A stretch of DNA of 64,000 nt, taken from Galaxea fascicularis (lineage: Eukaryota; Cnidaria; Anthozoa; Scleractinia; Euphylliidae). The translations under genes and the position numbers were made by a program. The notes under the pieces were generated by a model, which did not search any database, was not told the origin of the DNA, and saw only the letters and a list, made by a program, of their open reading frames with translations. The DNA is taken from positions 20,001,306-20,065,305 of the forward strand of contig OX419337.1 in the NCBI GenBank assembly GCA_948470475.1. The letters run 5' to 3'. Below are positions 29,615-39,164 of the stretch, one piece after another; within the stretch, counting starts at the first letter, position 1; each line of letters opens with the position of its first letter.

Positions 29615-29951
29615 GCGACAATGCCAGAAGCCGTCTCAGGGCGGCCGCGGGGTGGACGTGCAAAAATGGCTGGGCAAAACGGGTCTGGAATTTCACTGGC
29701 CGGGCTATCAGTACATGGGCCCCGGCACGCATTTGAAGAAACGTTTGAAACGCGGGGACCCGGGCATCAACCGGTTGGACAAGATTGCCAAACAACACGA
29801 CATCGACTACGACAAGGCCAAGACTTTGAGGGACAAGCACGCCGCCGATCGTCGCATGATCAAGGCCATCGAGGGATTGCCGGGCAAGTAGACCCTCACG
29901 GAAAGGATCGTCAAGAAAATCATGCAAACCAAAGTCAAGTTGAACGTTTAA
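29589..29951 (+). pseudogene. PLA2-domain protein, right copy, premature TAG
   Basis: Same gene as 18876-19238 with GPGT and HD intact, but codon 101 is TAG (29889-29891), which would remove the last 20 residues. The catalytic core lies before the stop, so a shortened product might still fold; this is inference. This copy has the full upstream acidic gene and presumably the natural promoter, whereas the left copy has the open frame. Confidence 0.85.
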
Positions 29952-30032
29952 AAAAAAACCTGTTTTTTTTTTTAAAAACCAGGTTAAACACTAGTTGACC
30001 ATCAGTGGTTCTTTTTGAAAAAAGCAATTGAC

Positions 30033-30038
30033 AATAAA
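30033..30038 (+). terminator. polyadenylation signal for right PLA2 gene
   Basis: AATAAA about 80 bases beyond the native stop, after an inverted ACCTGTTTTT/AAAAACCAGGT structure. Mirror of the left site. Confidence 0.5.
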
Positions 30039-30084
30039 AGGTTCTTTAAAAAAACGATTTGCAATGCGTGTGATTCACATCTAG

Positions 30085-30660
30085 GTCGGGATACCACTGA
30101 GCCCAAGAGTTCTTGCAGGCCCTTGTTTTGTTAGAGAGGGACACTTTGTGACGTCTTACATGATGCACCGACACTACCCCCTGGGTGGGGTGGGATACGA
30201 CTGGCTCTAAGTGGAAATAACCTTGCAGGCCCTTGTTTTTGCAGAGAGGGACACGTCGTGACCTCCTACATGATGCACCGAAACCACCCCCTGGGTTGAG
30301 GTGGGATACGACTGACTGCAAATTGAAATAACCTTGCAGGCCCTTGTTTTCCAGAGAGGGACACGTCGTGACCTCCTACATGATGCACCGAAACCACCCC
30401 CCTGGGTTGGGGTGGGATACCACTGACTCCAAGTGGAAATAGCCTCGCGGGCCTCTCTTTCTCAGGTGGAGACCCTTCGTGACCTCCTACATGATGCATC
30501 GAAACCACCCCCCTGGGTTGGGGTGGGATACGACTGACTCCAAGTGGAAATAACCTTGGAGGCCTCTCTTTCTTAGAGGGGGACACGTCGTGACGTCTTA
30601 CATGATACATCGAAACCACCCCCCTGGGTGGGGTGGGATACCACTGACCAGATACCACTG
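30085..30660 (-). repeat. tandem array of about 110-bp units, right TIR
   Basis: Inverse copy of the array at 18165-18745 with five units (ggggtgggatac(c/g)actgac phrases), differing by a few substitutions. Confidence 0.8.
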
Positions 30661-31984
30661 ACCCTATTGGAAAACGCATTCTCGCTACGGAAAACAATAG
30701 GCCTTTTTTCAGAGGCCTATTTTCCATTTGTCGCCGTAATCTCTCCGTAATGTAGCCTTTGGGCCACCCACGTGGGCGAGATGCCAAAGGAGTCGACCGA
30801 CTGCGTCAACCACACGTGGGCGAGATGCCCAATCAGGACAAAGGAGTCGACCGACTGCGTCACATCCACGCCATCGAAATATTACTTGCCAAGCACTTGG
30901 ATGCGGGACGCATTTAGTTTTTGGGCGGCGTGAAAGTTTGCAGCTTGATTTGATCCTCAGCGTCAAAAAAAAGACTTTTCACAGCTTGATTTGATCCACC
31001 GGTAACGTGACAAGACCTTTCTGGAAGCTCTGTTTTTGTGTACAATCGAAAGAGGATCTTTACAAACGATTTTCCCATTTCAAACGACCTTTGAAAAGAA
31101 ACGCAAGCTCGAGGTAAGTTCTCTTCTTCTTCTTCTTCTTTGTTCCAACGTTTGTCGAACTCCAAACCAAAAAACCTTCCTTAAACTCACCATGACTCTT
31201 ACCTAAGCGTTGCATAGGCTGGGTTTGAAGCGGTTTTCAAGCTAATAAATAATTTTTTTGGTTTTCTTTGCAAAAACACTCGCTCGCAAATGCGGGAAGC
31301 GTTGGCGGCCACAATTTCTTTTTCCTTCAAAAGCTTACGTTTGGTCATCCGAGGAAACAACACCCATTCTTATTTTTGTTTGTTTGTTTTTTTTTTCCAG
31401 AAGATTCAAAGGAGTCGGTGGTGGGAACAAAGCACATTCAAAGACCGATACGTTTTCCGAGAAAACCCTGACCGCTCTCGTGGATGTTTCCAGGAAAACA
31501 AAACGCAGAAATTGCTGAGTGGTTCAAATCCTTTCATTACCACAACTTTCTAAACCTCGATAAAAAAGAAAAGGCGTCCGAGCTCTGCCATATATATTTT
31601 TTTCCTTTGCAATAATCCTCAAAACTGACTCGCTCAAACGACAGTTGAAGATTTATGTTAGCTTTCTTTTGACGTACCGTTTTACCGTTCGCAGTGCTCA
31701 CGTTTTCGTTTGTAGTTCAATGATGGATTTCTCCGTCGACAACGAGCTTAAACCATCGTGATTATTATTATTTTCTTCTGTTATTTTTTTTTTCGTTGTA
31801 AGTCGATGTCCATCTTATGTGTGTGCTCTTCAAAAAAAAATTCAGAGCGGTGTGCTCGTTCAACCAAATTGGTTCCGTTGCGAAAATAACATGTTTTGCT
31901 AGCCGAGGGAAGCGATTCCCTTTGTTTTCTCGTTTCGCTTTTTTTTTTTCGCTTGTTTGCTTTTCCTTTGGTTTTTTTTTCTTT

Positions 31985-32525
31985 TTTTCAGATCTCATAT
32001 TTTAACGCGTCCATTTTTATTCTGAGTGGCGCCTCCGAATCTGCATGGGCTCGTATGCGTAGGTCAGTCTCAAATCTGCATCATTCCCTCATGTTTTTTT
32101 TTCGAAGAGCCACGTTCTTGCGGAGCCACGTTGCATGCATGTGTATCCTGTCTCACGGATGGTCCATGCCCTAATCGTGAGTCGTGAGTTTTTTTGTCGT
32201 TTTCAGATCCCCGCGCATATTTTGACGTGCATAGTCAATCCGTGGGACCACGCTGTGTGCATGTGTTTCACGGATGATGGATGGTGGGTCATGTCCAGTA
32301 AGTCTTTTTCCATTTTTTCAGATCCCCGGTCACGCGCTCGCTTGCCGCTTCCCCGAACACCACATGTGCATGTGTTCGTATGCGTAAGTCTCTTCCCGTT
32401 TTTTTCAGATACCCGGTCATGTATTGACGTGTCGAATCAAATCCAAATGGCCTCACCACCAAACATGCACGTGTCGACATATGTAAGTCGTTCTTGCTAA
32501 TCGCTGTTTTCTCTTTTCTTCCCAG
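31985..32525 (+). repeat. array of exon-like cassettes, right TIR
   Basis: Read on the + strand, units run from TTTTCAG-ATC to GTAAGT: starts near 31992, 32205, 32322 and 32410, with donors near 32300, 32383 and 32483. Spacers between donor and next acceptor are about 25 bases, the last about 43. Fewer units remain than in the left TIR because of the internal deletion. Confidence 0.55.
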
Positions 32526-32550
32526 CGATTAGCGACTTCCAATCTGCGTG

Positions 32551-32856
32551 ATGCTATCACAAATGACCGAATGTTTCACCTCCTCCTCCCCCTTCTCCGC
32601 AGTTGATGATGACGCCCAAGAAGAGGCTACCCCACACTACCTACGCGTCCCTCCTTGTTTGCATGCTGTTCCCCTATTGCACCGTGATGGATCACACGGA
32701 CCATCTTCCGAGACCCCTGAGAGAGTTTGTCCCCCACCAAGCCACCATCCCCAATTTGGCCATATTCATATCAAACATCGAAGCAGTGCAAGAAGAAAGG
32801 ACAGCACCCAGAGGAAGGCGGAGAAGGCGGCGGAGACGCACACGTTGAATATTTGA
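32551..32856 (+). CDS. hypothetical small protein in right TIR, overlapping frames
   Basis: Right-hand copy of 15400-15705 with the same 101-residue frame and the second overlapping frame ending in an arginine run. It follows a CTTCCCAG acceptor-like site of the cassette array, so it could be the last exon of a spliced TIR transcript. It ends 17 bases before the tRNA-like gene. Confidence 0.35.
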   Translation: MLSQMTECFTSSSPFSAVDDDAQEEATPHYLRVPPCLHAVPLLHRDGSHGPSSETPERVCPPPSHHPQFGHIHIKHRSSARRKDSTQRKAEKAAETHTLNI

Positions 32857-32873
32857 TTTTTTTCTCTCGTTAA

Positions 32874-32946
32874 GGCCCCGTGGCCCAACGGATAAGGCAT
32901 CTGACCGCGGATCAGAAGGTTCCAGGTTCGAATCCTGGTGGGGTCG
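32874..32946 (+). tRNA. tRNA-Arg-like gene in right TIR (anticodon GCG)
   Basis: 73-nt cloverleaf as in the left TIR, including the CCGCGGA anticodon loop (C33, anticodon GCG), the C13-A22 mismatch and a T7 terminator immediately after. Bases 9 and 21 differ from the left copy. Internal A- and B-box (GGTTCGAATCC) promoters are present, so Pol III transcription is plausible. Confidence 0.75.
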
Positions 32947-33017
32947 CTTTTTTTCGTTCATTGATATTGTTGTTAGACGTGGCGTTTTTTTGTTCCTCCT
33001 GTTTCCTTGTTTTTTTC

Positions 33018-33672
33018 AGAAGCTGATCTCCTTGACCCTCAGGGATCTGCCAGACTTACTTTATGGGAAGACTTCACCTCACAATTGATGGAAGGCAACA
33101 CCTATCATTTCACTAACTTGAGAGTTAGGAAAGATAACTATAACAACATTTACCTTAATACAGCAAAAACTGACTGTGTCATTGTTGAAACAGTTCCCTT
33201 TGATGAACCACTTTGCCTTACTAACGTGCTACCAGCAACATTAACATCAACTTCTATTCAAGCAAAAATGTTGGGGATAAACAACACCAACCACTTTATG
33301 TCTTGCTGTAACTGTAATAAAAAGATATCCTCACTTGAAACAAAAATCGTAGAATGTACAGCCTGTGGCCTAAAACAAAGACAAGCCTCTTGTAAAAAGC
33401 ATTGGTACCTTCAAGCTTTGTTCCAACATAAGAAAGGAACAGTAAACCTAACATTATTTGATGATGCACTGAAGCAAGTTCTTGGACTTCCAAATGCTAA
33501 ATTTGAGTCAATCACTCAAGATGAGGTAGATCATAAGTTTTTGTCCCTCCCAGAAGTTTGCATTACCTATAACAAGACAAAGATAGTGCTAAATATTGAA
33601 AAAAAAAACAACAACAATGAACACTCTTTCAAGCATCTTAATCTACTGTCCTCTGAAAACACAAAAATGTAG
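33018..33672 (+). CDS. RPA-like OB-fold protein with zinc ribbon, 5' end missing
   Basis: An open frame begins directly after TTTTTTTCAG at the Polinton border and runs about 215 codons. It reads DLLDPQGSARLTLWEDF, GNTYHFTNLRVRKDN and YLNTAKTDC, an OB-fold pattern of the RPA70 DNA-binding domain type. A four-cysteine ribbon (C-x2-C ... C-x2-C, near codons 97-120) and a second OB-like stretch with LFDDAL follow. RPA-like single-strand binding proteins are encoded by Helentrons, and helicase/EEP pieces lie on the other side of the Polinton. It may be the acceptor exon of that gene. The first exons are not found. Confidence 0.65.
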
Positions 33673-33689
33673 TGTACTAATATCGTTTC

Positions 33690-34120
33690 TGTTTCTGCCA
33701 AAAGTTTGACTTACCTTTTACGAGACAATAGACACTGTCAAGCATGTAAACTGTTGTATTAATGAACCATAATAAGGTAGCATAGTATTAAAAGTAATAT
33801 CATTGTTTTTGTTACTTGCAAACTTTTGAATTACCTTTCTCAGGACGATGGAAACTGTCTGTGAACCACACAAATTCTTGTGTTAATGAACAATTGAAAG
33901 TTACGCTGATCATATTGTTGTTGTTACTGCCAAAATTTCGAATTACCTTTTACAATACAATACAAACTGCCTGTAAAACATGTAAACTGTCGTGTTGATC
34001 AACCATAAAAAGGTACTCTAGTATTATGGTAGGTTTGATGACTGCCAAAGTTTCAAATTACCTTTTGCCAAACAAACTCTTGTGTTAATGAACTATGAAA
34101 ATGTTGTATTACTGTTTGCA
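33690..34120 (+). repeat. degenerate tandem repeat, about 115-bp unit
   Basis: Four degenerate units share tgccaaaagtttgaattacc, an aaactgtctgt word and ttgtgttaatgaacca. Units begin near 33698, 33815, 33930 and 34040. Non-coding. Confidence 0.65.
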
Positions 34121-34875
34121 TTTGAAATTTTGATCATTTCCACTCCGTTCTGCACAGTCTCAGCACTCCAATGTTTGAGTATCACACGATGAGATGCGAA
34201 GCTATGTTATTCGTTACCAACCGCTTACCTTATCTTTGAGGCTTTTTAATTTTTTTTTCCGACAGTCTCTTTCATTTTTAACGTTACAAAACAAACATGA
34301 CATCATACAAAACCAACAAAGTAAACATTTTGTACACTGCAGGACAAAACAACATATCCAACAATAAATTCAAAATAGCAGACACATGTACGCATTGCGT
34401 ACCTATTTTTTGAATGAGCCATACGCCAGGTTGGAGCCATTAGTGAAGCAAAAATGCTCCGAAAACCGGTTTGTTTTCGTTCCACTTTGGAAGCCATTTT
34501 GTTTTTAGCTTGTTTTTTTGGTCAGTTGTATTCCCTGTTACAATAGGGACGCCGCTGAACATAAGAACTGACCAAATTTCGAAAAAAAAGCGGGAAGAAG
34601 CCTTCGAACCCCCCTCGAGGACCCCTCGAGTGCAGCAAGAGAACCATAAAGAAAGTATTTACCTTTCCCTTTAACTTGCGCTGACTCAGAACCCTTTCTA
34701 CTTGATAAAAAAGGGCCTGTCTTTGTCGCTGGTCGAGTCTTTAAAAAAATCTGCAGTGCTGACATCGTTTAAAGCCTTGTAAAATCCCTTATTTACTCTT
34801 TTACTCGATCTGGCCGCCATTTTGAATCCGCGCCCGCGATGCAAGCCGCTTACTGTCCTGGATTTATGGTTATGT
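34121..34875. other. right arm of composite insertion, no gene recognised
   Basis: Ends with an ATGGCGGC-type inverted match to the left arm at 11321-11420. Short ORFs show no family. Palindromic cccctcgaggacccctcgag lies near 34611-34630. Confidence 0.4.
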
Positions 34876-34937
34876 GTTGGAAGATCAGAGAAGTGCGTCA
34901 AGCAGTGAGAGATACCGTCAAAGGACTGTATTGTTGA
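34876..34937 (+). pseudogene. GPCR C-terminal tail separated from 10456-11320
   Basis: Encodes the helix-8 tail (CWKIREVRQAV-type, ending in Cys and TGA), starting at the base that completes the codon cut at 11320. The downstream sequence is the normal family 3' flank. Confidence 0.85.
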
Positions 34938-37022
34938 TCAAGTTAATCACAACGTTATAATTTACCTTAGTAACACATGAAGGGTAAAACTCATAAAGAA
35001 GACTTTAAAATACTAACCTTGTTGATCAATTGGTCTATGAAATGTTTGGTAAGGTAGAAAGTTCAAGATAATAGCTTGTCACCTTAATTTATAAATATTC
35101 TGAGTTACTCTTGAATAACGTTTTTCAGTTCACTCTGTCAGAGAAAACATGTAACCATCAACACTCACAAGAAGCTGCTTGCAAGGCAAATAATCACATA
35201 CGCAAAGGCAGGAAAATGAAACGTAAAACATGCACGTCTTGGTTCCGATTGATTGATATTAAATTTGTGTTTTCTTTACTTTATAAGACGGTTGTTCCCT
35301 CGAGATGAACGAGCCTTGTTGTTTTAACATTTTTGACTCCTCCATCTCATTACTGTTATTCGCAAAGGAAAAGAAAAGAACAAAATATCAGGATGGAAAA
35401 TTATCCACTCCCTTGAGAAGAATGCGGACCTAAGAAATTACCCAAGCCATTTTCTCAAAATCAACCCTGAAAGGAATACAACCGAGACTGCTTATCCGAC
35501 AAAATTAAAATTATCAGCAAATCGTTATGTTAAAACCACTTTTTTTAGGTGGAAATATTCATATCATTCAAAGGGATCACTACGAACAGGTGCGAAAACA
35601 AGTAAACCGTGATATTTTTCGCTGGTTATTAAAAATGATTGAGCTGAGCCCAGATCTTTATTTTTCCATTGTTTTAATTCCCCCTAAATTAATGTTTAAA
35701 ATCGACTTCAGCTGCAGTCAACATTTATAAGGTCATGTGAGTCTTTAATGTGTAACATCGGGATGCTTACAGCACGTGGATATTTAATTGAATTGCAAGT
35801 TTTTACTTGGATAAATCAACAACATATTCCTCTCCCGTTTTCAGTTTATCCAAACATTAATTCTTTTGTGAATGAGGTAAATGAAATAAATCATATATGA
35901 ACTGCGGAAATGAAATCAAATTTAGGGTGATGCTAGTAAATGTTATCGCAATTGCAAAAAATTGAAATGAACATAACACTTGGCGACCCACAAGCGTGGC
36001 CCAGCCGGAGCAGGACTTAAATCTAGGTCCTTGTCCCTACAAGAAGTCCAACTGTCTTACAGCTCGGCCATACTGCCTCCCGCTGATCGTAGTTTGTCTG
36101 CATGTCTCGAAACAAAGGATGCGAGTCTGCTTTGTTTTCATATTTTGCATCCGTGCTAACTAAAGAACTACAATTCTACAGCTGCGAAAGTAAATAATTA
36201 AAATGTTATTCAATATTCTGCTAATTGAGACTTTCTCTTTGATTTAATAATCTTGTAGGGAGGGCTATGAGAATTCAAGATGCAAATAAAATATTAGTTA
36301 CTTTTTTTTTTGGACAGCTTTGGGTGTACTTCAGTTGAAAATGACAACTCCATGTAGAACATATCTTTTTTACCTTTAAGGTCCTTTAGTGATTGAAAGC
36401 CGACTTCACAAAATATTTCAACTCCCTTTCAGCCCGTTCGAATTAAACCGATTGTTTCACAGAACATCTTTCATATTTTCGTTAAAGGTTGATGCAGTCA
36501 ATTTGACATATCTGCCATTTAAACTTTTGGTCATCAGGAGAAACACGCCTTAATTAACATCCGCCCGCTTTCTTCAGCAACAAAAGAGAGCTTTAGGAAA
36601 GAGGACAGCAACTGCAACTTGAACGCCACAAAACAATAGGCGTAATGACCAAAAACAATTGCTCGGCACGTGCGTTTTACAGTTTTGTACATTTCCTTAC
36701 CGTCCTCTGCAAAACAACAACGTCAAATGGCCAAATTTTAGGTTTTCTCGAGAACGTGAGCGCATGACGGTAAATTTCTGTTTCTTTTTTCTGACTTTAA
36801 CGCCGTTCATTTAGACCCTAGACAATTCCTCAGCATTTTTCGTGTTAAACAAATTGAGATAATCGCGAAAGAGTAAGAAAATCGAAAAGGAATAATTTGA
36901 AATGATGTTTTCGTTTCTTTCGCCGTCGTCGCTGCTAAAGCTGTTTAAAGTCAGATGGCAACGGCACCCAGCCACGACTCATATGAAGACCAATTCCCTT
37001 CAAAAGAATCGGCTTAAAAATG
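34938..37022 (+). other. GPCR-unit 3' flank and duplicated upstream block
   Basis: Non-coding. The family 3' flank is at 34938-35390. From 35390 to 37640 the sequence parallels 55715-58020 in order and close detail: same tRNA-like relic, same ggagggctatgagaattc word, same pre-GPCR region. This is a segmental duplication of about 2.2 kb. Confidence 0.65.
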
Positions 37023-37069
37023 AAACAATCAGTTGATGGTCCTCTTAGCACTTCACGTGTTTGTTTCCT
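37023..37069 (+). pseudogene. GPCR TM1 relic
   Basis: About 15 codons read N-N-Q-L-M-V-L-L-A-L-H-V-F-V-S, matching the start of family TM1, with no further receptor sequence. The same relic is at 57414-57460 in the duplicated block. Confidence 0.6.
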
Positions 37070-37550
37070 CTGTACAGATGTACAATAACCATGAAAATTT
37101 AAATTCATATATTGAAAAAGACGGTTTTAACTTAAACAAGTATCTTGACATTTTTGCACAAGTGTTAAAAAATATTTTCCTTTTATCTGTGAAGTCTGAA
37201 CTTACACTGAAGACTGGTTGATCTGGGAACACTCGGCGTTTTCTGTTGCACAATAGATCCTCGGATTACGTCGTTTGCAGTTAGGATGTATGAACAGCTG
37301 TATGGAAGCAGACCATAGCAGGTGTTATGGAAACTTTTAGAAACGTTAAAGGAACAAGTAACCAAACTAGCAATTGATTAAACAGTAACGTATTTGCCGT
37401 ATGAATTAGCTGACTCCCGCGGCTAATTCACCATTCGACGCACGGCAGGGAATTAATTAGACATATGATCTGTGATAAAAATGCCGTGACAATCAGTGAA
37501 CCGTTCCATAAGCTCATTTTGCTTTCTTCAGCTTTTAAAAAAAGTGAATT

Positions 37551-37655
37551 CTGATGAAAAACTTTACTGCAGCTACCGAGCAAAAGCCATTTGCAGGCCA
37601 TTATTGTTCAACAGAATTAGCTGGAGGAAGAAAACAAGCGAAAGTTTGGTTTTTC
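37551..37655 (+). pseudogene. GPCR N-terminal fragment
   Basis: Matches the first 30 or so codons of the intact gene at 57942 (NFTA-TEQKPFAGHYCSTEL), then jumps within GGRK to unrelated flank sequence. An internal deletion removed the membrane domains. Confidence 0.7.
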
Positions 37656-39021
37656 TAATAATTGAGCAAAGACGGTCAACAACAACGTTATTTTTGTCGC
37701 TGAGAAGCAAATTGAAACTTCCTCTCTGGACTCTGTGGTTATTAAAAATAATTATGCTGAACCGTCATCTTAATTTTTTTCATCCGGCGTTTTGATCCCT
37801 CCTAAATTAAGTGAATGTTTAAGATCGACATCAGCTTTAGTCAAGATTTTTATGGCTTTTTTAGTCCTTTATGTATCACATCAAGATGTATACAGGACGT
37901 AGATATTTAACTGATCGAATACAGGTTTTTAGATGGATAAATGTATAACACACATTCCCCTCCGGTTGTCAGTTCTTCCTAGCATCTTTTATGCTAAGGT
38001 CATTTTCCATTCTCATTTGACACAAACCTTACAAGGAAGTTCAACTTTTATTTTAGCCAAAGTATAAAAGCGAGGGCCCTTTTGAGTTTATTTTTAATTG
38101 TTCCGTCTTGTCTGTCGTTTTTTCTTTAGAGGAAAGCTATGCTGTAATGCAACATAATAAAACATTCTGCGGATTTGAATGAACTTTTTGGAGTTGACTG
38201 TTAACTTTGTCCCGCCATATTAAATTAAAAAGAAACAAAGGTTGCAGACAATTTTGAAAATTTTAAGATATGTAAAGATTAGACAACAAACAGCATCACT
38301 TAATGAAGGCTAAAATACAGGGCAGTTCACAGCAGGGTATATAGCCAAACAGACGAAGAAAAGCTGGCAGTCGAGTTGATAGTTATCTCTTAGTTAGATA
38401 ACTTATATTCACCTAAACAAATGTATATTAACTTGGTTTCTAATATAGCTGAGCAGTCAAGGAACCTGTCGCATGGGAAAACAACAAAGTAGCTGAAGGA
38501 GAGAGGTTATAGCAGTTAGATAAACGAGTTGTCGCAGAACAAAAAAAAAAGAACAATTGTCCCCTTTGTTTTTAAGACCAGCGGCTGCGGCACGCACGGC
38601 GAAAACGCTTGAACGCCAAGTTTTACTTTAGTATCTTTAAAGTTACTCAAAAAAAAAAACAGATTGCTTGTAGACTGAAAGCAATAAAAGTGCTGCACAT
38701 ACGGTCGAGCTAAGGACAGTGTCTTTCGCCGAAATTAATTGTGACTAAGTATTGTTTACACACAAATTTTTCTCATATTTTTTCTTTTCTTTTTTTTTTT
38801 TATTTCTTTATATTTGTTAGCACCGCTACATTTCATCCAAACAAGTGATGCATTTTCTGTTATTACTAGAAGCACATATATTTTCGTTTCATCGTAGACT
38901 GTGGTACAATTAGTCGTCACTATACTACAAAAGAAAGGTAGCCACGTCTGGTTTTGTTTTTTATATCCGTTCTATCTAAAGGACTAGAAACGCACAGCTG
39001 CGACAATAAATTCTTCGATTT
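37656..39021 (+). other. intergenic, GPCR-unit flank
   Basis: No gene seen. Contains the family upstream words (cgagttgtcgcag near 38522, cagtgtctttcgcc near 38718, cacagctgcgac near 38995). Confidence 0.45.
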
Positions 39022-39158
39022 CACCCATGTGACAAGGCGGCCATGTTGGTGGTTAATGCCATTCTTCAAATCGCAGAATTTGCATAAAAATAAAGTTTAG
39101 TTTCCAGCTGAGAGGCAGGCTATTGTTCTTGACCACATGGCCGCCATGACGTCACATA
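39022..39158. mobile_element. small inverted-repeat element abutting a GPCR start
   Basis: Ends gtgacaaggcggccatgttggt and an inverted accacatggccgccatgacg flank a short AT-rich middle. It replaces the usual family 5' flank: the normal block stops at about 39010, and the coding ATG follows 6 bases after the element. Confidence 0.6.
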
Positions 39159-39164
39159 ACGGCA

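Larger units (their letters stand above)
15239..33017. mobile_element. Polinton/Maverick (adintovirus-like) element with giant TIRs
   Basis: Inverted repeats start at 15239 and end at 33017 (GAAAAAAACAAGG and its inverse). Inside are Polinton hallmark genes: chromodomain integrase, major capsid, adenovirus-type protease, packaging ATPase, small basic virion-type proteins and a PLA2-domain protein. A PolB gene, normally over 3 kb, is missing, and no reading frame in 19.4-29.4 kb could hold one. The expected 6-bp target duplication is not found at these ends (GTGGCG against AGAAGC). The element is a defective endogenous virus-like transposon, although its TIRs are still nearly identical. Confidence 0.9.
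29464..33017 (-). repeat. Polinton right terminal inverted repeat (3554 bp)
   Basis: Inverse of 15239-19364, lacking the 583-bp block 16137-16719. At the corresponding point (near 32105-32125) there is a short filler that duplicates gagccacgtt. Confidence 0.9.
11321..34875. mobile_element. nested composite insertion (Helentron pieces plus Polinton)
   Basis: Both flanks are one GPCR coding sequence cut inside a cysteine codon, so everything between is inserted. The two outer ends are weak inverted repeats: CATAGCCAGAAAT against CATAACCATAAAT, and further in a shared ggatt-AAA-ATGGCGGC-AGATCG order. There is no target-site duplication beyond a single T, which fits a rolling-circle (Helitron/Helentron) insertion. 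It also fits a cut-and-paste element that has lost its TSD. The boundary is ambiguous by one base. Confidence 0.7.

Noticed and set aside
29340..29927. 195-residue minus-strand frame across the right PLA2 gene
   Set aside because: Antisense shadow of the PLA2 and acidic genes; the same shadow appears in the left TIR (18900-19412).
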